Shown: positions 22,311 through 34,994 of the stretch, one piece after another
How positions within the stretch are numbered: position 1 is the first letter of the stretch
Layout of the letters: every line of letters begins with the position of its first letter
From: Schizophyllum amplum
Taxonomy: Eukaryota > Basidiomycota > Agaricomycetes > Agaricales > Schizophyllaceae
Assembly: GCA_007026445.1 (NCBI GenBank)
Contig: VDMD01000002.1
Span: 62,001 to 126,000 of the forward strand
Reading direction: 5' to 3'
DNA: 64,000 bases
The notes under the pieces: generated by a model
What the model was told of the DNA's origin: nothing
Databases searched by the model: none
Seen by the model: only the letters and a program-made list of their open reading frames with translations
Translations under genes and position numbers: made by a program

Positions 22311-22857
22311 AGTAATGTCGTGGATTGTATGCTTCCAATCACAGGGCGTTCCCTCTTCGCCCTTCCTCGCCCCTCCCGTTCATTGTTCCCCCTTCGCGAG
22401 CCTCGTCGTTTGCAGCGGCGCCTTTCCTTCTGCCTTGCGGTTTTGGTAAAGCTTCGTCAATTGGTCAGTGCGAGTTTTCAGTCCGAGGTTTGGGTGAAGC
22501 TGGAGGGCGAGGGAGCGAGGGAAGCGGTAGCGGCAGGTGAAGTTCCCAAGACAAGAAGCGCACCGTCGTCATAGGGCGCAGTGCGGTGAAGTGAAGTGCA
22601 AAGGGGAGAGGGAGCAGGAAGCTTATTGATAGGCGCGCGCGAAGTCTCAACGAACTTGAGAGCGCGTAGAGCGAGGCGGATCTATGTCCCGTCTGAACAC
22701 GGCGCATTCGGCGCGGTCGATGCAGACGCCAGCGAGTCACCGTCACGCCAGTCCGCGGTCCCGGTCCCGCAACCATGTCTCGGTACCGTTCAGCACAAGT
22801 CGTTGCTCCTGCAAGTTCAACACTTGTTTCCCCCGTCGATCGACACTGCTTACGAGG
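22311..22857 (+). promoter_or_regulatory. 5' flank of ligase copy 3
   Basis: C/T-rich leader and the ATTGG-containing AATTGGTCAGTGCGAG as in unit 1. No TATA box. Confidence 0.35.
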
Positions 22858-24314
22858 ATGTCACAAGACGACGAGCTCGACGAGATCAATGGTATCAAGC
22901 CCAAGGTCGTGATGGCAGACGGAGACGAGCAAGAAGTCAGCTCGCAGTCAAGGTGCGTGCACGGTCTGAGCTACATAGGGTACGAGCTGAACACGGTTGC
23001 AGCAATTCGACGTACAAAGTCAAGCGCACTTGGGATCATTACTATTGGTGAGGAGACACCCCTCGCGTTCCCCTCTCCACCCCTCTTGCTACATGCACAT
23101 GAAGTTACAAACGTCCCCCAGTCCACCGCGCGTAGCGACGATTCTAACCATCCCCCAGCACCTGCCCCGCATGGCGCAACCAGGGTGGCGCGCCCACGAA
23201 CGCCCGCACATGCAAGCATCTCAAAGCGCTCCTCGGCGAAGAGTACGAGCTCGCGCGCCTCAAACTAAAGAACCCCTACGGCCAGCAGCCCAAGCCCAGC
23301 TCATCCAAGGGCAAGAAACGCAAGAAGGCCGACGACGACGACGCAGACGACAAGCCTGCTTCCAAGAAGTCCAAGCCTGCCTCCACCAAGCTCAAGGCAC
23401 CGTTCAAGGAAGTGCTGCTCGCGAACAAGTGGGACCTCGACGACGGGCTGGACCCCACTGGATGGTGGATGTCGGAGAAGCTAGACGGCGTACGGTGCGT
23501 CTTGTACGAGTATCATCCTATCCCCCTACTCACGATCGCATGCCAGAGTCTACTACGACGGCGAGCGCATGTGGAGCCGCCTCGGTAACCTCTTCACCCC
23601 GCCACATTGGTTCCTCGACAGTGCGTTCCCCGTCTTGCTCCCCATACACGACGGCTCACAGTAGCATTTTATAAGAGCTCCCCAAGAACGTCCACCTCGA
23701 CGGCGAGCTCTTCGGCGGCCGGGGCACATTCCAGTCCACCGTCTCCATCGTCAAAACCATCAACTCGCCTCACTGGAAGAACATCACCTTCCAAGTCAGA
23801 TCTTCCTTCGTATCATCGTCAATCGCTAACGGCGTACGTGCAGGTCTTCGACATACCATCACTTGCTTCGCAGCCTTTCGAAGACCGCCTGGACGCGCTG
23901 AAGAAGCTCGTCGGTAAGCGCGGTGGCTCGCAACGATCGCGCCAGGTCGTCCTCGTCTGGCACGAGAAAGTCCGCGACCGCCAACACGTACTCGACCACC
24001 TCAAGCACATCGAACAACTCGGTGGCGAGGGCGTCATGCTCCGCAAACCTGGCTCGTACGTCGTCTGCGTCTGCGTGTCGACACTCGCTCATACCTCTTA
24101 TTCAGCGCTTACGAATTCAAACGCTCGGGCACCTTGCTCAAGGTCAAGGTGAGCTGCTTTCCATCTTTGCTGCGCGCATGGTCCCCAATCATCTATTCCG
24201 CAGACATTTCACGACGCGGAAGCTCTTGTAACGGGATACTTGCCCGGCAAGGGCAAGCACAAAGGTGCCACAGGCGCGCTCAAGTGCAAGATGGCATCGG
24301 GGAGTGTTTCCTGA
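22858..24314 (+). CDS. SWIM/ATP-dependent DNA ligase-like protein, copy 3
   Basis: Exons 22858-22952, 23003-23047, 23159-23494, 23547-23620, 23676-23794, 23844-24055, 24106-24148 and 24204-24314 give 344 aa. All SWIM and ligase motifs are intact. Differences from copy 2 include Q to H in PPQWF, FYDAE to FHDAE and a KCKMASGSVS end; many other exon changes are synonymous. Acceptor 4 is TATAAG rather than ATCTAG. Confidence 0.87.
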
Positions 24315-25438
24315 CTTGCGTACCCGGAATTGGCTGGGGAGGCGACTCTCACGTGATGTCATAGGACGTTGAAGCGGCATGGATTTTGATAGGTGTCTAG
24401 CGCCCATCCCTCCTTTTGTGGGCCCCCGAACATGGGTTCCCCCTATAGGGGCCCATGTCCGGGGGCGTGCCACGGCGACGAAGAGACTACTAACTACTGA
24501 TACTGACCCTCCAGCATACCACCAGCATAACCCCGACAAGCATAACCCCGACCGACATGACCTCCCCCAGCATAACTCCGGTGTACGACGTGACGGCGAG
24601 CAGGACGACGGCGGCGGCACGACTGACGACGACGAAGGCACGACTGACGGCAGCGAGCACGACCAGCGGCAAGGCGAGGGGGGAGGGACGGTGGAGGGAA
24701 GGACGAGATGGGAGGGGTTTTTATACTCCTCTCGAGCCTGCCGGCCGCTGCCCGCTTGCTCGGTAGCGACGAGTGCGGGACTGCGAGGGTGTGCGGGTAC
24801 CGGGAGTCTCAAGGGATAGCGCGAGCTTGTGTGATGCGCGGCCGAGTACCGCTGACTGCGCGCCGAGTGCCCGTCGTTCGTCCTTGCTGCACTGACCTTG
24901 TTCCCTCAGCTCTCGACGCCGCGAAAGCACGCGCGCACTTGGGCGGCGGGGGGCAGTCGTGCTGTGTAGGAGGGGGGGCGGTCTTTTGTGTCTTTTTGCG
25001 ACCCAGGGACTCGGTGGTGCAGTAAGCTCTTGTAGGCAGTCATAGGTAGCCGAATATAACCGTATTTGTGCCTGTCACGCAGAGCGCGCGTCGTTCGTCC
25101 TCTTCTTGTTTCCTCATCTATTGACATGGGGAAAGCGCGCTCGCACTCGGACGACGAGGGCCAGTCGTTCTGTGTGAGAGGGAGGCCCTTCTGTGCAAGA
25201 GGGAGGCCTGGCTTGACGAGGCGAATCACTTGTCCCGAATACAACGCCGCTTTGTGCCTCTCATGCCCGAGTCCCCGCGCCCTCTCATCGCCGCGCCAAG
25301 TCTCCCACAGTCACGCAAGTTTCAACTCGATTGTATTCGTTCAAGCCATTATATTCTTGCATGTCACTTCTTCAAGTCATTGTATTTCTACCAGTCTTCG
25401 TATTTCTTCAAGGCATTGGTAAGATGCTTTTATTCCCA
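24315..25438 (+). other. P1 locus, unit 3
   Basis: TTTATAC 24720-24726; exon A starts at 24910, exon B at about 25118. Exon B has the same lost acceptor (CTCAT) as unit 2. Confidence 0.35.
24422..24466. repeat. 45-bp conserved palindrome, unit 3
   Basis: Identical to unit 1, 108 bp after the ligase stop. Confidence 0.85.
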
Positions 25439-25721
25439 GAGCTACTCGACTATACAGTAGGGTTCTACTCTAACTACAACGCTTCCGTGCCCCGGAGTAT
25501 AGACAAAGACCTACCAAGACATGATATAAAGTCTCCGAACCCGTCCACGACGCCCCCGCGCCGAGTCCCGTATGTCTGTCCCGCCGCCGCCGAGATCGCG
25601 ACAGGCCTTCAGCACGCCAAAGGCGTCACTGGAGTCGACCCCAATGCCGTGCACACGTCCCCGAGAGTGCCGAGGATCCCGACGACGAAGGGCGACGTCG
25701 AGAGCGGCGCGAAATTACAAT
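25439..25721 (+). other. Conserved open block, unit 3
   Basis: As in unit 2, except VPRIP for VARIP, a change shared with unit 5. Confidence 0.3.
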
Positions 25722-26650
25722 CTAATAAAGGAACATCAGCAAAATACGAACCAAGGGCACACTGTACTCACAAGATGCATATGCGCGGCGCGAACCCTGC
25801 TCGCCGGACGGCGATACATTGCTTCCTCGCTTGGCGGCGCAGACGGAGGGTGGAGCGCATGTTAGAGGAGTCCCAGAGCGCTGCTGTGAGCGCGCGGAAC
25901 GCATACGACGACGGCGAGGGATCTACAAGACCTGTCAGCTCAACGTTGATCGACGACCAAGGTCTCCCTATGGGTCTGCTCGGCGGAACGCGATCTGCAT
26001 ACTCACCGCCTAAGCCGTCACGGGTGGGCGTATTGACGCTTGAGCACAAGTCGAGGTACCGGCAAGCGCGTCTTGAGCGCGTCGTGCGACGGTCTTAGAC
26101 GAGTACGGGTTGCGAGCACGTCGCTCGACGGACGGCGATCTGTATACTCATCGCCTAAGCGAGTGAGTACTGACGGCGAGAAGGGTATACTGGCACGAAG
26201 TAAGCAACATGATAAACATGGAGGGATTTGACTCACCCTGCTCGCCGGACGGCGATACATATACTCATTGCCTAGGCGCCTTGATCGCGAATGAGCAATG
26301 GAAAACGTTTGACGATAGAGAGCGCGACGCGCAGCTGAAGAAGTCCGCCTTGAGGGCGTTATTCGTCTTGAGGGGGTGGTCTAGGCAACGTCCAGCGCGT
26401 CTTCAGGCGCGTCTCGAACGACGTGGGGCGCCGATCACGCTGCTCGCGGGACGTCAATACATGTACTCATCGCCTAGTGAGTCAGTCAGCAATATCTTGT
26501 AAAGCCAGGTAACTCGCGCACCTCGCTCGCCGGAAGGCGATACATATACTCATCGCCTGCAAGCCCCGCGTCAGCATCGGTCCGCGACACTGAGAACATA
26601 TTCAGCAACGTAACTGACAGAATCAATATCAATTACTCACAGCAGAACAC
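25722..26650 (-). other. N1 distal GDEY-exon array, unit 3
   Basis: After the first intron (25722-25771) the sequence follows unit 1 (GGEYADRVPPSRP, GDEYTDRRPSSD), not unit 2, so the haplotype switches inside this array. Six modules lie at about 25800, 26000, 26130, 26245, 26455 and 26530. Confidence 0.4.
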
Positions 26651-27360
26651 CAGTTCAAAGGCGGCGCTAAGCGCCGCCCCCGAGCGCGGCCTCCGGCCGC
26701 GCGATCTCTCCGCCGCCCTGCGGCATGCCGCCCCATCGCCGAGACTCCTCCACCCGAGTCCTAATAAAACCGTCAACAAGAAGGCACTGCTGCGAGAAAA
26801 GCGAAACTCACCAGAAATAATGGCGGCGCTACGCGCCGCCCCCAAGCGCGGCCTCCGGCCGCGCGGTCTCTCCTCGCCCCACGGAGTCGCGACCGCCCAC
26901 CCAGCCCGCGAGATCCCCCAACCCTAGTCCTGGCCATAACGTCAGTGGAAGATAATGGCCGCGATCGAGGGGATACTCACGAGAAGAATGGCGGCGCTGC
27001 GCCGCGTCGGGATGCGCGTCTCCCTCACCCCGCGGCTGGCGGCGTACCGACCTCCCACACCGTCGCCGGGGCCCCTCCCCCCAAACCCTACCCAAGACAT
27101 CAATGAAAGATCAAGGCCACGAACGATGGGAAACTCAACAGCAAGAGTGGCGGCGCTGCGCGCCGCCCCCGCGGCCTCCGGCCGCGCACGCCTCTCCCCC
27201 TCCCGCGGCGTGCATCGGCGGCGGCGACACCATATCACCCGAACCCTAGCCATAATATCAGTGAGAGATTGGGACCGCGATTGAATAGACACTCACAAGG
27301 AGTATGGCGGCGCTGCGCGCCGCCCCATGCGCGGCCTCCGGCCGCGCGGTCGTCTCCCTC
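26651..27360 (-). repeat. N1 hairpin-exon array, unit 3
   Basis: Pairs lie at 26660-26678/26684-26702, 26822-26840/26846-26864, 27149-27167/27171-27187 (B shortened) and 27306-27324/27329-27347. A truncated A without B is at about 26990-27005. Confidence 0.6.
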
Positions 27361-28334
27361 GTCCCGCACCGTCGCCGAGACCATACCATTTAATCCTGAC
27401 CAACACGTCAATGAGAAGTCAGCGCCGCAAACAATGAAAGACTCACCAAAGTATGAAGTAAGGCGACGACGGCGCTGCGCGCCGTCGCCGTGTGTGGCGG
27501 CCGCTCGATGCTCTCCCCTGTCCACAATGTCGACGCACCGCCGCAGCGAGACTTCTGTGTCCAGCGATAATATGAGAACAAAACAAAGGCGCAATGAAAC
27601 TCACCAAACCACATCCCCATGCCCACCCGCGTAGCGAAGTAAACGTCCAGATCAACGACAGGAGACGCATAGTGATGGCGACGCTCAGCGCCTCCAATCC
27701 CGCGGTCGCCATCGCGCAACGCCGAGGCGCGTCGACGACGACGACGTCCTTGACGACACGGAAGAAACGAGGATAACTGCGACGAGGTCAGCGGGGTACA
27801 CGACGCGGGTGTGAGGACATACCATGAGCACGAACACGGCGGCGACGCGACGCGTCGCTACCTCCTACGGCTGACAAATGGTCAGTCAACGTTCGGAAGA
27901 GACGTGTCAGGATCTACTCACCTATGAGACTACGAGGTTGCCATCGTGGTCGGCGGCGGCTGGAGGACGAGATATGCGGCGGACGCGCCGGGGAGGCGGG
28001 GGCATGATGGTTGAAAAAGACCAAAGTCCGTTTCGGGGTGGTATATATACGAGCGGTCTCGGAGGTAGAGGGAGCCGAATATGATACTTACCCTTGTACG
28101 TGGCAGATCTACCGCGCCCGATTGTCAACAAGGGTGTTGAGCTTATCAGCTATTCGGCCGCGGACTAGGCGCTCTCCGCGCCATGGTACAGTGGAGATGT
28201 TCACATCTTTGGCCGATTCCGTGTTGCGCGCCGCCATATATGGCGTAGAGGTCGGTGCTAAGGAGATGGAGAGCAAGGAACGACGATACGCAAAGTCGCG
28301 CGAACACTTGTGAGGGTCGGGAGCAAGGAGAACA
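27361..28334 (-). other. N1 proximal part, unit 3
   Basis: TATATATA lies at 28042-28049. The minus ORF 28109-28360 reads MAARNTESAKDVNIS through ADKLNTLVDNRAR and stops just before the donor. The WEALSVAITMRLLSLIWTF exon lies at about 27600-27712. Confidence 0.35.
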
Positions 28335-29658
28335 ATGGACGCGGCGGTCGGTCCGGGCACCGAAGTTCAACTCGATGGCAATCTTCCGCCTCCCTCACGC
28401 TCACCGTACACTCCCTCACCGCCAGAAAAATAGGTTCAACTCTGCCGAATCATCTGACACTTCATTAAAACTTAGGGCGCGGCCGCAGCAATGGATCCGC
28501 TGAACTTTGCACAACATCGCTGGCGGGGCGCAACTAGAACTTCCTACCATCCGCGGCACGTACACACGCTTTCTCAACCTCCTGAATAGTTCCCGGACGT
28601 TTGACGTATGGAAGATGCGTACCTACTCGGAAGCAATGTGCATCCGGGCGCGATCGAGACTGAGTCGACGCGTAAGTTCAGAGTATGTTGAGATGAGCGC
28701 ACACCGCCACATACAACACTACAAGGAGGCCATCGTTTCGTCCCCTGGCTGGAGACGAGGCATAAGTACAACACTCGAGAGCGCAGTTTGTCAAACCAGC
28801 GTACCGAAGTGGTATGGCAAAGAAAATCTCGACGCGAACTCTCTCGTACGGCCTGACCACTGCCCACCTTCCCGCTTACCCGTCGACCCGAATCTTCCAT
28901 CCCCGAGCCCCTCTAAAACGCACGCGCAGCCTGACAGACATCCGCGCACTACGTCCGCATCATTCCGCGCCACCATCAGTCGACGGCGGCGGCATAGCCG
29001 TGCGCCTGGACTCTGTGCACAGAGGTGAGTTCAACGTGTACACTCACACTTGCGTTTCCAACCTCCTGACTCTGCCGTTCTTCCAAATCTTCCTCGTGCA
29101 TTCCTTCCGTCATCTCTTCATCTCGCGAACCGAGTACGTTGACGTCGCTGATAGATCGGAAGGACGAGGTCGAGCGGTGAACGCTCGCGCTCGTCCGCCC
29201 TGTTCATGCAAAGTTCAACAGATTCACTCACTCATGCCCCTCCTCGAGCTCTGCAAGTCCGGCAAGCAGCTTCACGCGATGCTCAATCTACGGCATTTTA
29301 TGCATCGCTGCTGCATAGACGACACGCAACAGGGCGAGCTGCACGCAGCGGTTCGTGCGCGCCACCCGAGGTCAACAAGGCCTACCAAATGCAGCGGTAT
29401 GACGTCCTCGCCGCGTGCATCAGGGCCCGCCGGCAAGGCAACTTAGATAGACTAGGTTTGCGTCGCCGATCAGGACGGTCGTCGGACATGAAGCGCTGTT
29501 CGGGTTGGCGCGCGCCACTCGAGGACTCGCTCGTCGTTTTCGAGGCTGGCGGAGTTCGTTTGAGCGGCGGAGACACACGGTTAGGCAGGTAGATAGTAGA
29601 TAGTAGCCCATCAGTACGAAGAGCATGCAGAAGTCGACGCAGACATGTTCCGCGGGCG
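28335..29658 (+). pseudogene. P2 first module, unit 3 (class B, most complete)
   Basis: The start MDAAVGPGTEVQLDGNLPPP stops early, but the related frame continues after a shift as RFNSAESSDTSLKLRARPQQ then WIR. At 28501 a TGA replaces the TGG (Trp) of the second module's WIRWN. Beyond it the frame is open to 29026 with TIRGTYTRFLNLLNSS, a GTAAGTTCAG site (28672) and VPKWYGKENLDANSLV. No family recognised. Confidence 0.37.
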
Positions 29659-31306
29659 ATGATGACGGTCGGGAACAACATGAATAAGGATCGTCGCTAT
29701 CGGTCCGGTACGCCGAAGTTCAACTTGTCCCCATCATCCATGTCCTCCTCACCCATCGCGCGCCTCCAGCGCCTCGGACAAAAGCCTGTTCGCTTCCAGT
29801 TATCCTCCGATGACTATCTGTGAATCTAGAACGCTGCCACCGTCCTGGATCCGCTGGAACTCGCAGAACATTCCCGCCGACGCCCTGAACGCGCTGTTCT
29901 ACCCTCCGGAACGCGACCGCGCCCTCGCCAAGTACGGCGATGGGTCCAGCCAATGTTCGTACGGCATCATCTCGCTTCAGAACTCGGGTACTTATCCCCG
30001 ATGGGCGAGATCTGCGTTCTTTCTTATCGTTCTGGAAGGTCTAGGATGTTTGAGTGTGGAACTCGACGTCTTCACCGTCGTAAGTTGACATCCGCCCAAA
30101 AAATATTTCTCACCAAATTCTGACTGTATAGGGTGAATTGGACGACCCTCGGTGTGCTATATCTCTCTGCGCAAACCTCAGCGAGTGCTATTGCGCAAAG
30201 GGCGACGATTTTATTATGTGGCGTCGTTTTACGCCCGCTCGTAACATGCGCACTTCGCATCGGACAACCAATATTTGTATCGCATACTACTTCGGACATA
30301 CGTGAGACATTATGTACGAAGTCCTGGACGAGTCCGCCCTCTGTACATCGCACAGTGCGTCACCCCTTTCTCGTCGTTCCCCACCTCGTCGCCCTCCCAA
30401 ACTTCCACCGCTTGCTTATCCTGAAACGCCAATGACTCATTCAGGAGGTTCGACTTTGCGGTCGATCTCGTGCCGACCGCCGACCGCCGCACGCACGCGC
30501 CACCGCGCATAGTGCATACACCCTCTCGACGCGCCGAATCTTCCGCCCCGCTGTCGTCCATTTCCGCGCTCGCCGCTTGCTCACATAGCCTAGCGCTAGC
30601 CTACTCGGGTCCCCGTATTGCCGACACGAAGCGACAGGCTCCGCGCTGCCCTCGCATCCTCAACATGTTCGTTTTCATTTCATGGGTCATTCACAGCGAC
30701 TTACAGAGCGCAGGAAACGCTAGTTGTGCATGTACACGGCGGAGATGCGTATCGCCGAGGTCCCCGAGCACAATCTTCTTTGGACAGAGCGCGAGCGCGG
30801 CAGAGACGACGCGGTTTCAGCGCGTTCGAGGGCGCGGCCTTGTTCAACAACAAGGATCTCCCGATGGGGAAGAGCCTTACGTTGTCGTCTTCAACCTCCA
30901 CCTCGATTTTCCCGCCCCACTCTCGCGGGGTTCTCGGCTGCGGGACGCGTCACATACAAGCTCGGGTGCGTGCTCATGTCGCGTCGCGAAGCGGTACTGA
31001 ACGTGGTCATTTAGGACATCGTCAAACGACACCCACACTGCGAGAGGGCGCTTCACGCAAAGTTCGGCCTGCCGTATCACCAGCTCTTCCCCGCGGAGGT
31101 TGATCAAGACTCACCGCACTCGGCGGACATGCACGGACGACGCCGCGCGCGCGGATACGCATTCAATGTTCAAAGTCGAACCTCCTGAACGGAGGCGCGT
31201 GTGTCGGGAGGCGCGTGTGTCGGTACGCCACCGAATCTTCCGCCCTTTCGTAAGTCGATCTCGACCCCCGATTTTCCGGCGGTACCCTGTTCGGTAGCCG
31301 GTGACT
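29659..31306 (+). pseudogene. P2 second module, unit 3: nonsense in exon 3
   Basis: Exons 29810-29987, 30045-30079, 30132-30358 and 30445-31000 keep frame, but in exon 3 the conserved TGG of HTWDIMYE is TGA at 30303-30305. Exon 1 has RTLPPSWIRWN. Confidence 0.42.
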
Positions 31307-33160
31307 AGATGGACTGCTGACGTGTGCGTTTCAAGGAGGTTGGAAAGGTTGTTCGCGCGGGGGTATAAGGGTCGGCGCCGGGGTATAAGGGTCGGGGGGA
31401 GATGGGGAGATTGGGGCAGCGCTCTTGCGTTTCTCCTCGTTGACTATCCCTCGCCGCCGCTACCTTTCCCTCGCCTCCTCTCCCTCGCTCGCCGTCTTCG
31501 CCGGCATTGTTCTGCCCGCCGTCGCCTTTGCCGCCGTCGCCTTTGCCGCCGTCGCCTTCGCCTTCCTTCACCGCCTCGACACCCGCTCGCCGACATGGAC
31601 GCCGAGCTCGCCGACATGGACGCCGAGCTCGCCGACATGGACACCCGCTCGCCGACTTGGCCGTCAAGCTCGCCGACTTGGCCGTCAAGCTCGCCGACTT
31701 GGACTCCCGCTCGCCGACTTGGCCGTCAAGCTCGCCGACATGGACTCCCGCTCGCCGACTTGGACTCCCACTCTTCGACTTGGACGCCGAGCTCGTCGAC
31801 TTGGACTCCCACTCTTCGACTTGGACTCCCGCTCGACGACTTGGACATCGAGCTTGGCACCGTGAGTCTGACCGCCAGCCTATTCGTCTAATAGTCGCTG
31901 ATCTATATTATAGGTGTTCTCTGTATCATAGGTGTTTTCTGTATCATAGGTGTCTTCACGCTCGCTCATGCGCCGCGCCCGCCAGTCACGCCGTCCGCTA
32001 GTCACGCCCTCCACGACGGCGCGCTCCTCCACGACGGCGCACTCCCTGACGACGGCACGCTGCACGACGACGGCACGCTCCTCCACGACGGCGCGCTCCT
32101 CCACGACGGCGCACTCCTCCACGACGGCGCGCTCCTCCACGACGGCGCGCTCCTCCACGACGGCGCACTCCTCGACTCGGACGGTGCGCTCCCCGACGCG
32201 CCAACGACCCCGTCCCCTCGCCCGGTTCGTTGGAATATCATTGTTGGGGCACAACACGGTGCGTCGCGGGTCTCTTATATTTACGCTTCAACGTGTTACT
32301 GATCGCATTCTTCGTGTTACTGTCAGCTTATTTCAGCTATGTCCTGCGCCCACGCCATCGTGTTCCCCCGCCATCGTGCTCCCCCGCCGTCGTGCTGACC
32401 CTCGAGTCAGTCGCAAGACCACCTTTGTCGATGTTATATGCTCGTGGATGTTGACTGTTCGCCCCCTATCACTCGCAACATGCGACCTTACCGCTATGAT
32501 GATTGAGCTCATCGAGCTCACCGCTATGCTGATCGGTAAGTCGACTCAGTGATGTTCGTCGAGTCGACTCAGTGATATTCGTCGACCGTCGCGCTGACTC
32601 TCTTGCATTCTAGGTCACTTCAATTGCCTTGTGTCCGCTACCCCCTGTCACCCCCAACACGCTGTATGTCGGCGCGCGATCGGTATGTTTGATGGATTCA
32701 TATTTCTGCGACTGTCGTGAGGCTAATGCTCTTGGTTTTCCAGATAATCTTGGTGGTTGCGAAATAGCCCGGAAACGCCCTCCCCCCTCCGCCCGTCCCC
32801 TGCTACTGGTAACTGTTAGCTTATTTCAGCTCTGTCCTTTCTCGCCCGTCGTACTGACTCTTCTCTCACAGATTACGTGGACGACGTTGTCGTGTTCGCC
32901 GCGTGGGCGGCGGCGCTGTTGTGCACTCCGCTTGGACGGCGTTGTGGTGCTCGCCGTTGGGGACGGCGTTGTCGTGCTCGCCGTTGAGGACGGCGTTGGG
33001 GACGGCGTTGTCGTGTTCGCCGTGCGGACGGCGTTATCGTGCTCGCCGTCGGCGTTGTCGTGTTCGCCGTGCGGACGGCATTGTCGTGTTCGCCGTGCGG
33101 ACGGTGTCGTCGTGTTCGACGTCGCCCGCGGAAATTTCTACGGGGGCGAGCGTTTCTTTA
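31307..33160 (+). other. P3 locus, unit 3
   Basis: Two TATAAG boxes (31364-31369 and 31384-31389) arise from a 20-bp duplication. The 18-bp ACGACGGCGCGCTCCTCC repeat is expanded to about nine copies (32011-32172). The TGTTACTGA repeat is down to one or two copies near 32295. The 27-bp repeat lies at about 32950-33090. The part between the GTATGTTTGATG and GTAACTGTTAGC donors is shortened as in unit 4. Confidence 0.35.
31577..31861. repeat. 20/21-bp VNTR, unit 3 (about 14 copies)
   Basis: Mixed 20- and 21-bp units; the last exon codon before GTGAGT is part of GACATCGAGCTTGGCACC. Confidence 0.8.
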
Positions 33161-34495
33161 CTTTCAGGGGCGGGTTGATTCTAGGGGGGCCAGTTGATTT
33201 TACGCGGGCGGGTTGATTTTACGCGGTCCACTTGATTTTACGCGGCCGGGTTGATTTTACGCGGGCCACTTGATTTTACGCGGGCGCGTTGATTCTACGC
33301 GGGCGGGTTGATTTTCCGCGGGCCACTTGATTTTACGGGGGCGAGTCGACTGCTATTCCTAGGCAGGTTGAATTTTACTTCGCCGAGGGGGGAGGGGGGG
33401 GGGGATTTTTATTTGCACGGCGTGGGAGGGGGGATTGTACGAGGGGGGAGGGGGATTTTTATATGCACGGCGTGGGAGGGGGGATTGGTATATCTACAAG
33501 GGGGGAGGGGGATTTGTATTTCTACGAGGGGGGAGGGTTAATTTTACGAGGGGGGAGGGTTAACTTTACGAGGGGGGAGGGGTTGGTTTTTATGTATACG
33601 AGAAGGAGGGTTAAGTTTACGAGGGCGGTATGTATTTCCACGAGGGGGAGGGGGCGGTTGACTTGTGCGGGAGGGGGGTATTTGTGAAGGCGAGGGGGGA
33701 GTGTCTGCGAAGGCGAGGGGGGAGTGTCTGCGAAGGCGAGGGGGGGCGTCTGCGAAGGCGAGGGGGGAGTGTATGCGAAGGCGGGGAGGAGGGGGGGGGG
33801 GGGAGGTATGTATTGCGAGGTACGGGGGAGGGGAGGTATGTATTGCGAGGTACGGGGGAGGGGGAGGTAGCAGACGGAAGGCGGGGGTAGACAGAGAGGT
33901 AGGAGGGTGGACGGCGGTTGACGAAGGTCAGGATAGGTACAACGTAGGTAGACTTGATGCAATTGGAGTTGGTTTTAAAGCACGTTATCGGCTTTTTACG
34001 ATGGGTGAAGGTTGTCTGCACGAGGGGGGAGGGTTGTCTGTACGAGAGCGGTTGACTTTACGAGGGCGAGGGCGGGGTTGACTTGTCACTTGTGTGGCAA
34101 GGGGGATGCGTTCAAGAAGGCGAGGGGCGAGTATTTGTGACAGCAAGGGTGCGTTTGCGGGAAGGGGGGGGAGTATCTGCAAAGGCGGTGGAGGGGGAGG
34201 TAAATAGATGGAGGGGAGGGGGGAGGTACTTGGACAGAGAAGTAGGAGGGGTGGAGGAGCGGGTACAACATAGGTAGGTTTGATGCAATGCAACTTGTTT
34301 TTGAAGCACGTTATTGAGTTTGTGGGGGCGAGGGGGAGTGAAGGTGTGAGAGGTGCGGAGGAGGGGGAGGCAAAAGGGAGAGGAGGGGAGACGAGAGCGA
34401 GAGCGGGGAGGGGAGGGGCCGAAGGGGGCGTGGAGGGGTGAAGGGGGCGTGGAAGGATGAAGGGGCGAAGGGGTAAAGGGGGCGTGGAGTGGAGT
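33161..34495. repeat. T/G and G-rich short-repeat tract, unit 3
   Basis: TTGATTTTACGCGGGCC repeats at about 33165-33350, then G-rich blocks. A segment of about 40 bp (GGTATGTATTGCGAGGTACG) is duplicated in tandem near 33805-33855. A TGCACGGCGTGGGAGGGGG block occurs twice (33415 and 33462). Confidence 0.75.
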
Positions 34496-34994
34496 TCTTG
34501 TCCCCCTTCCCGGGCCTCGTCAGTTACAGCGGCGCCTGTCCGCCTGCCTTTCGATTCAGTAAAGCTTTCATCAATTGGTCAGTGCGAGTTTCAAGTGCGA
34601 GGTTTGGGTGAAGGGAGGGCGAGGGAGCGAGGGAAGCGGTAGCGGCACATCGTCGTCATAGAGCGCAGTGCGGTGAAGTGAAGTGCAAAGGGGAGAGGGA
34701 TGATGGCAGTGCACTTGCACGCGAGCTTGAGGATGTGTTCGAGGATCTCCGTAGGAAGCTTATTGATAGGCACGCGCGAAGCCTCAACGAACTTGAGAGC
34801 GCGTAGAGCGAGGCGGATCTACGTCCCGTCTGAACACGGCTCATTCGGCGCGGTCAATGCAGGCACCAGCGAGTCACCGTCACGCCAGTCCCTGGTCCCG
34901 GTCCCGCAACCATGTCTCGGTACCGTTCAGCACAAGTCGTTGCTCCTGCAAGTTCAACACTCGTTTCCCCCGTCGATCGACACTGCTTACCGTG
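34496..34994 (+). promoter_or_regulatory. 5' flank of ligase copy 4
   Basis: The C/T-rich leader is largely deleted here, but AATTGGTCAGTGCGAG is kept. Upstream of the ATG the word GAGGATG is CGTGATG. Confidence 0.35.

Larger units (their letters stand above)
12408..24347 (+). repeat. Tandem repeat unit 2 (11,940 bp)
   Basis: Complete unit. It has a short VNTR (about 7 copies) and carries class A sequence in the first P2 module. Confidence 0.9.
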
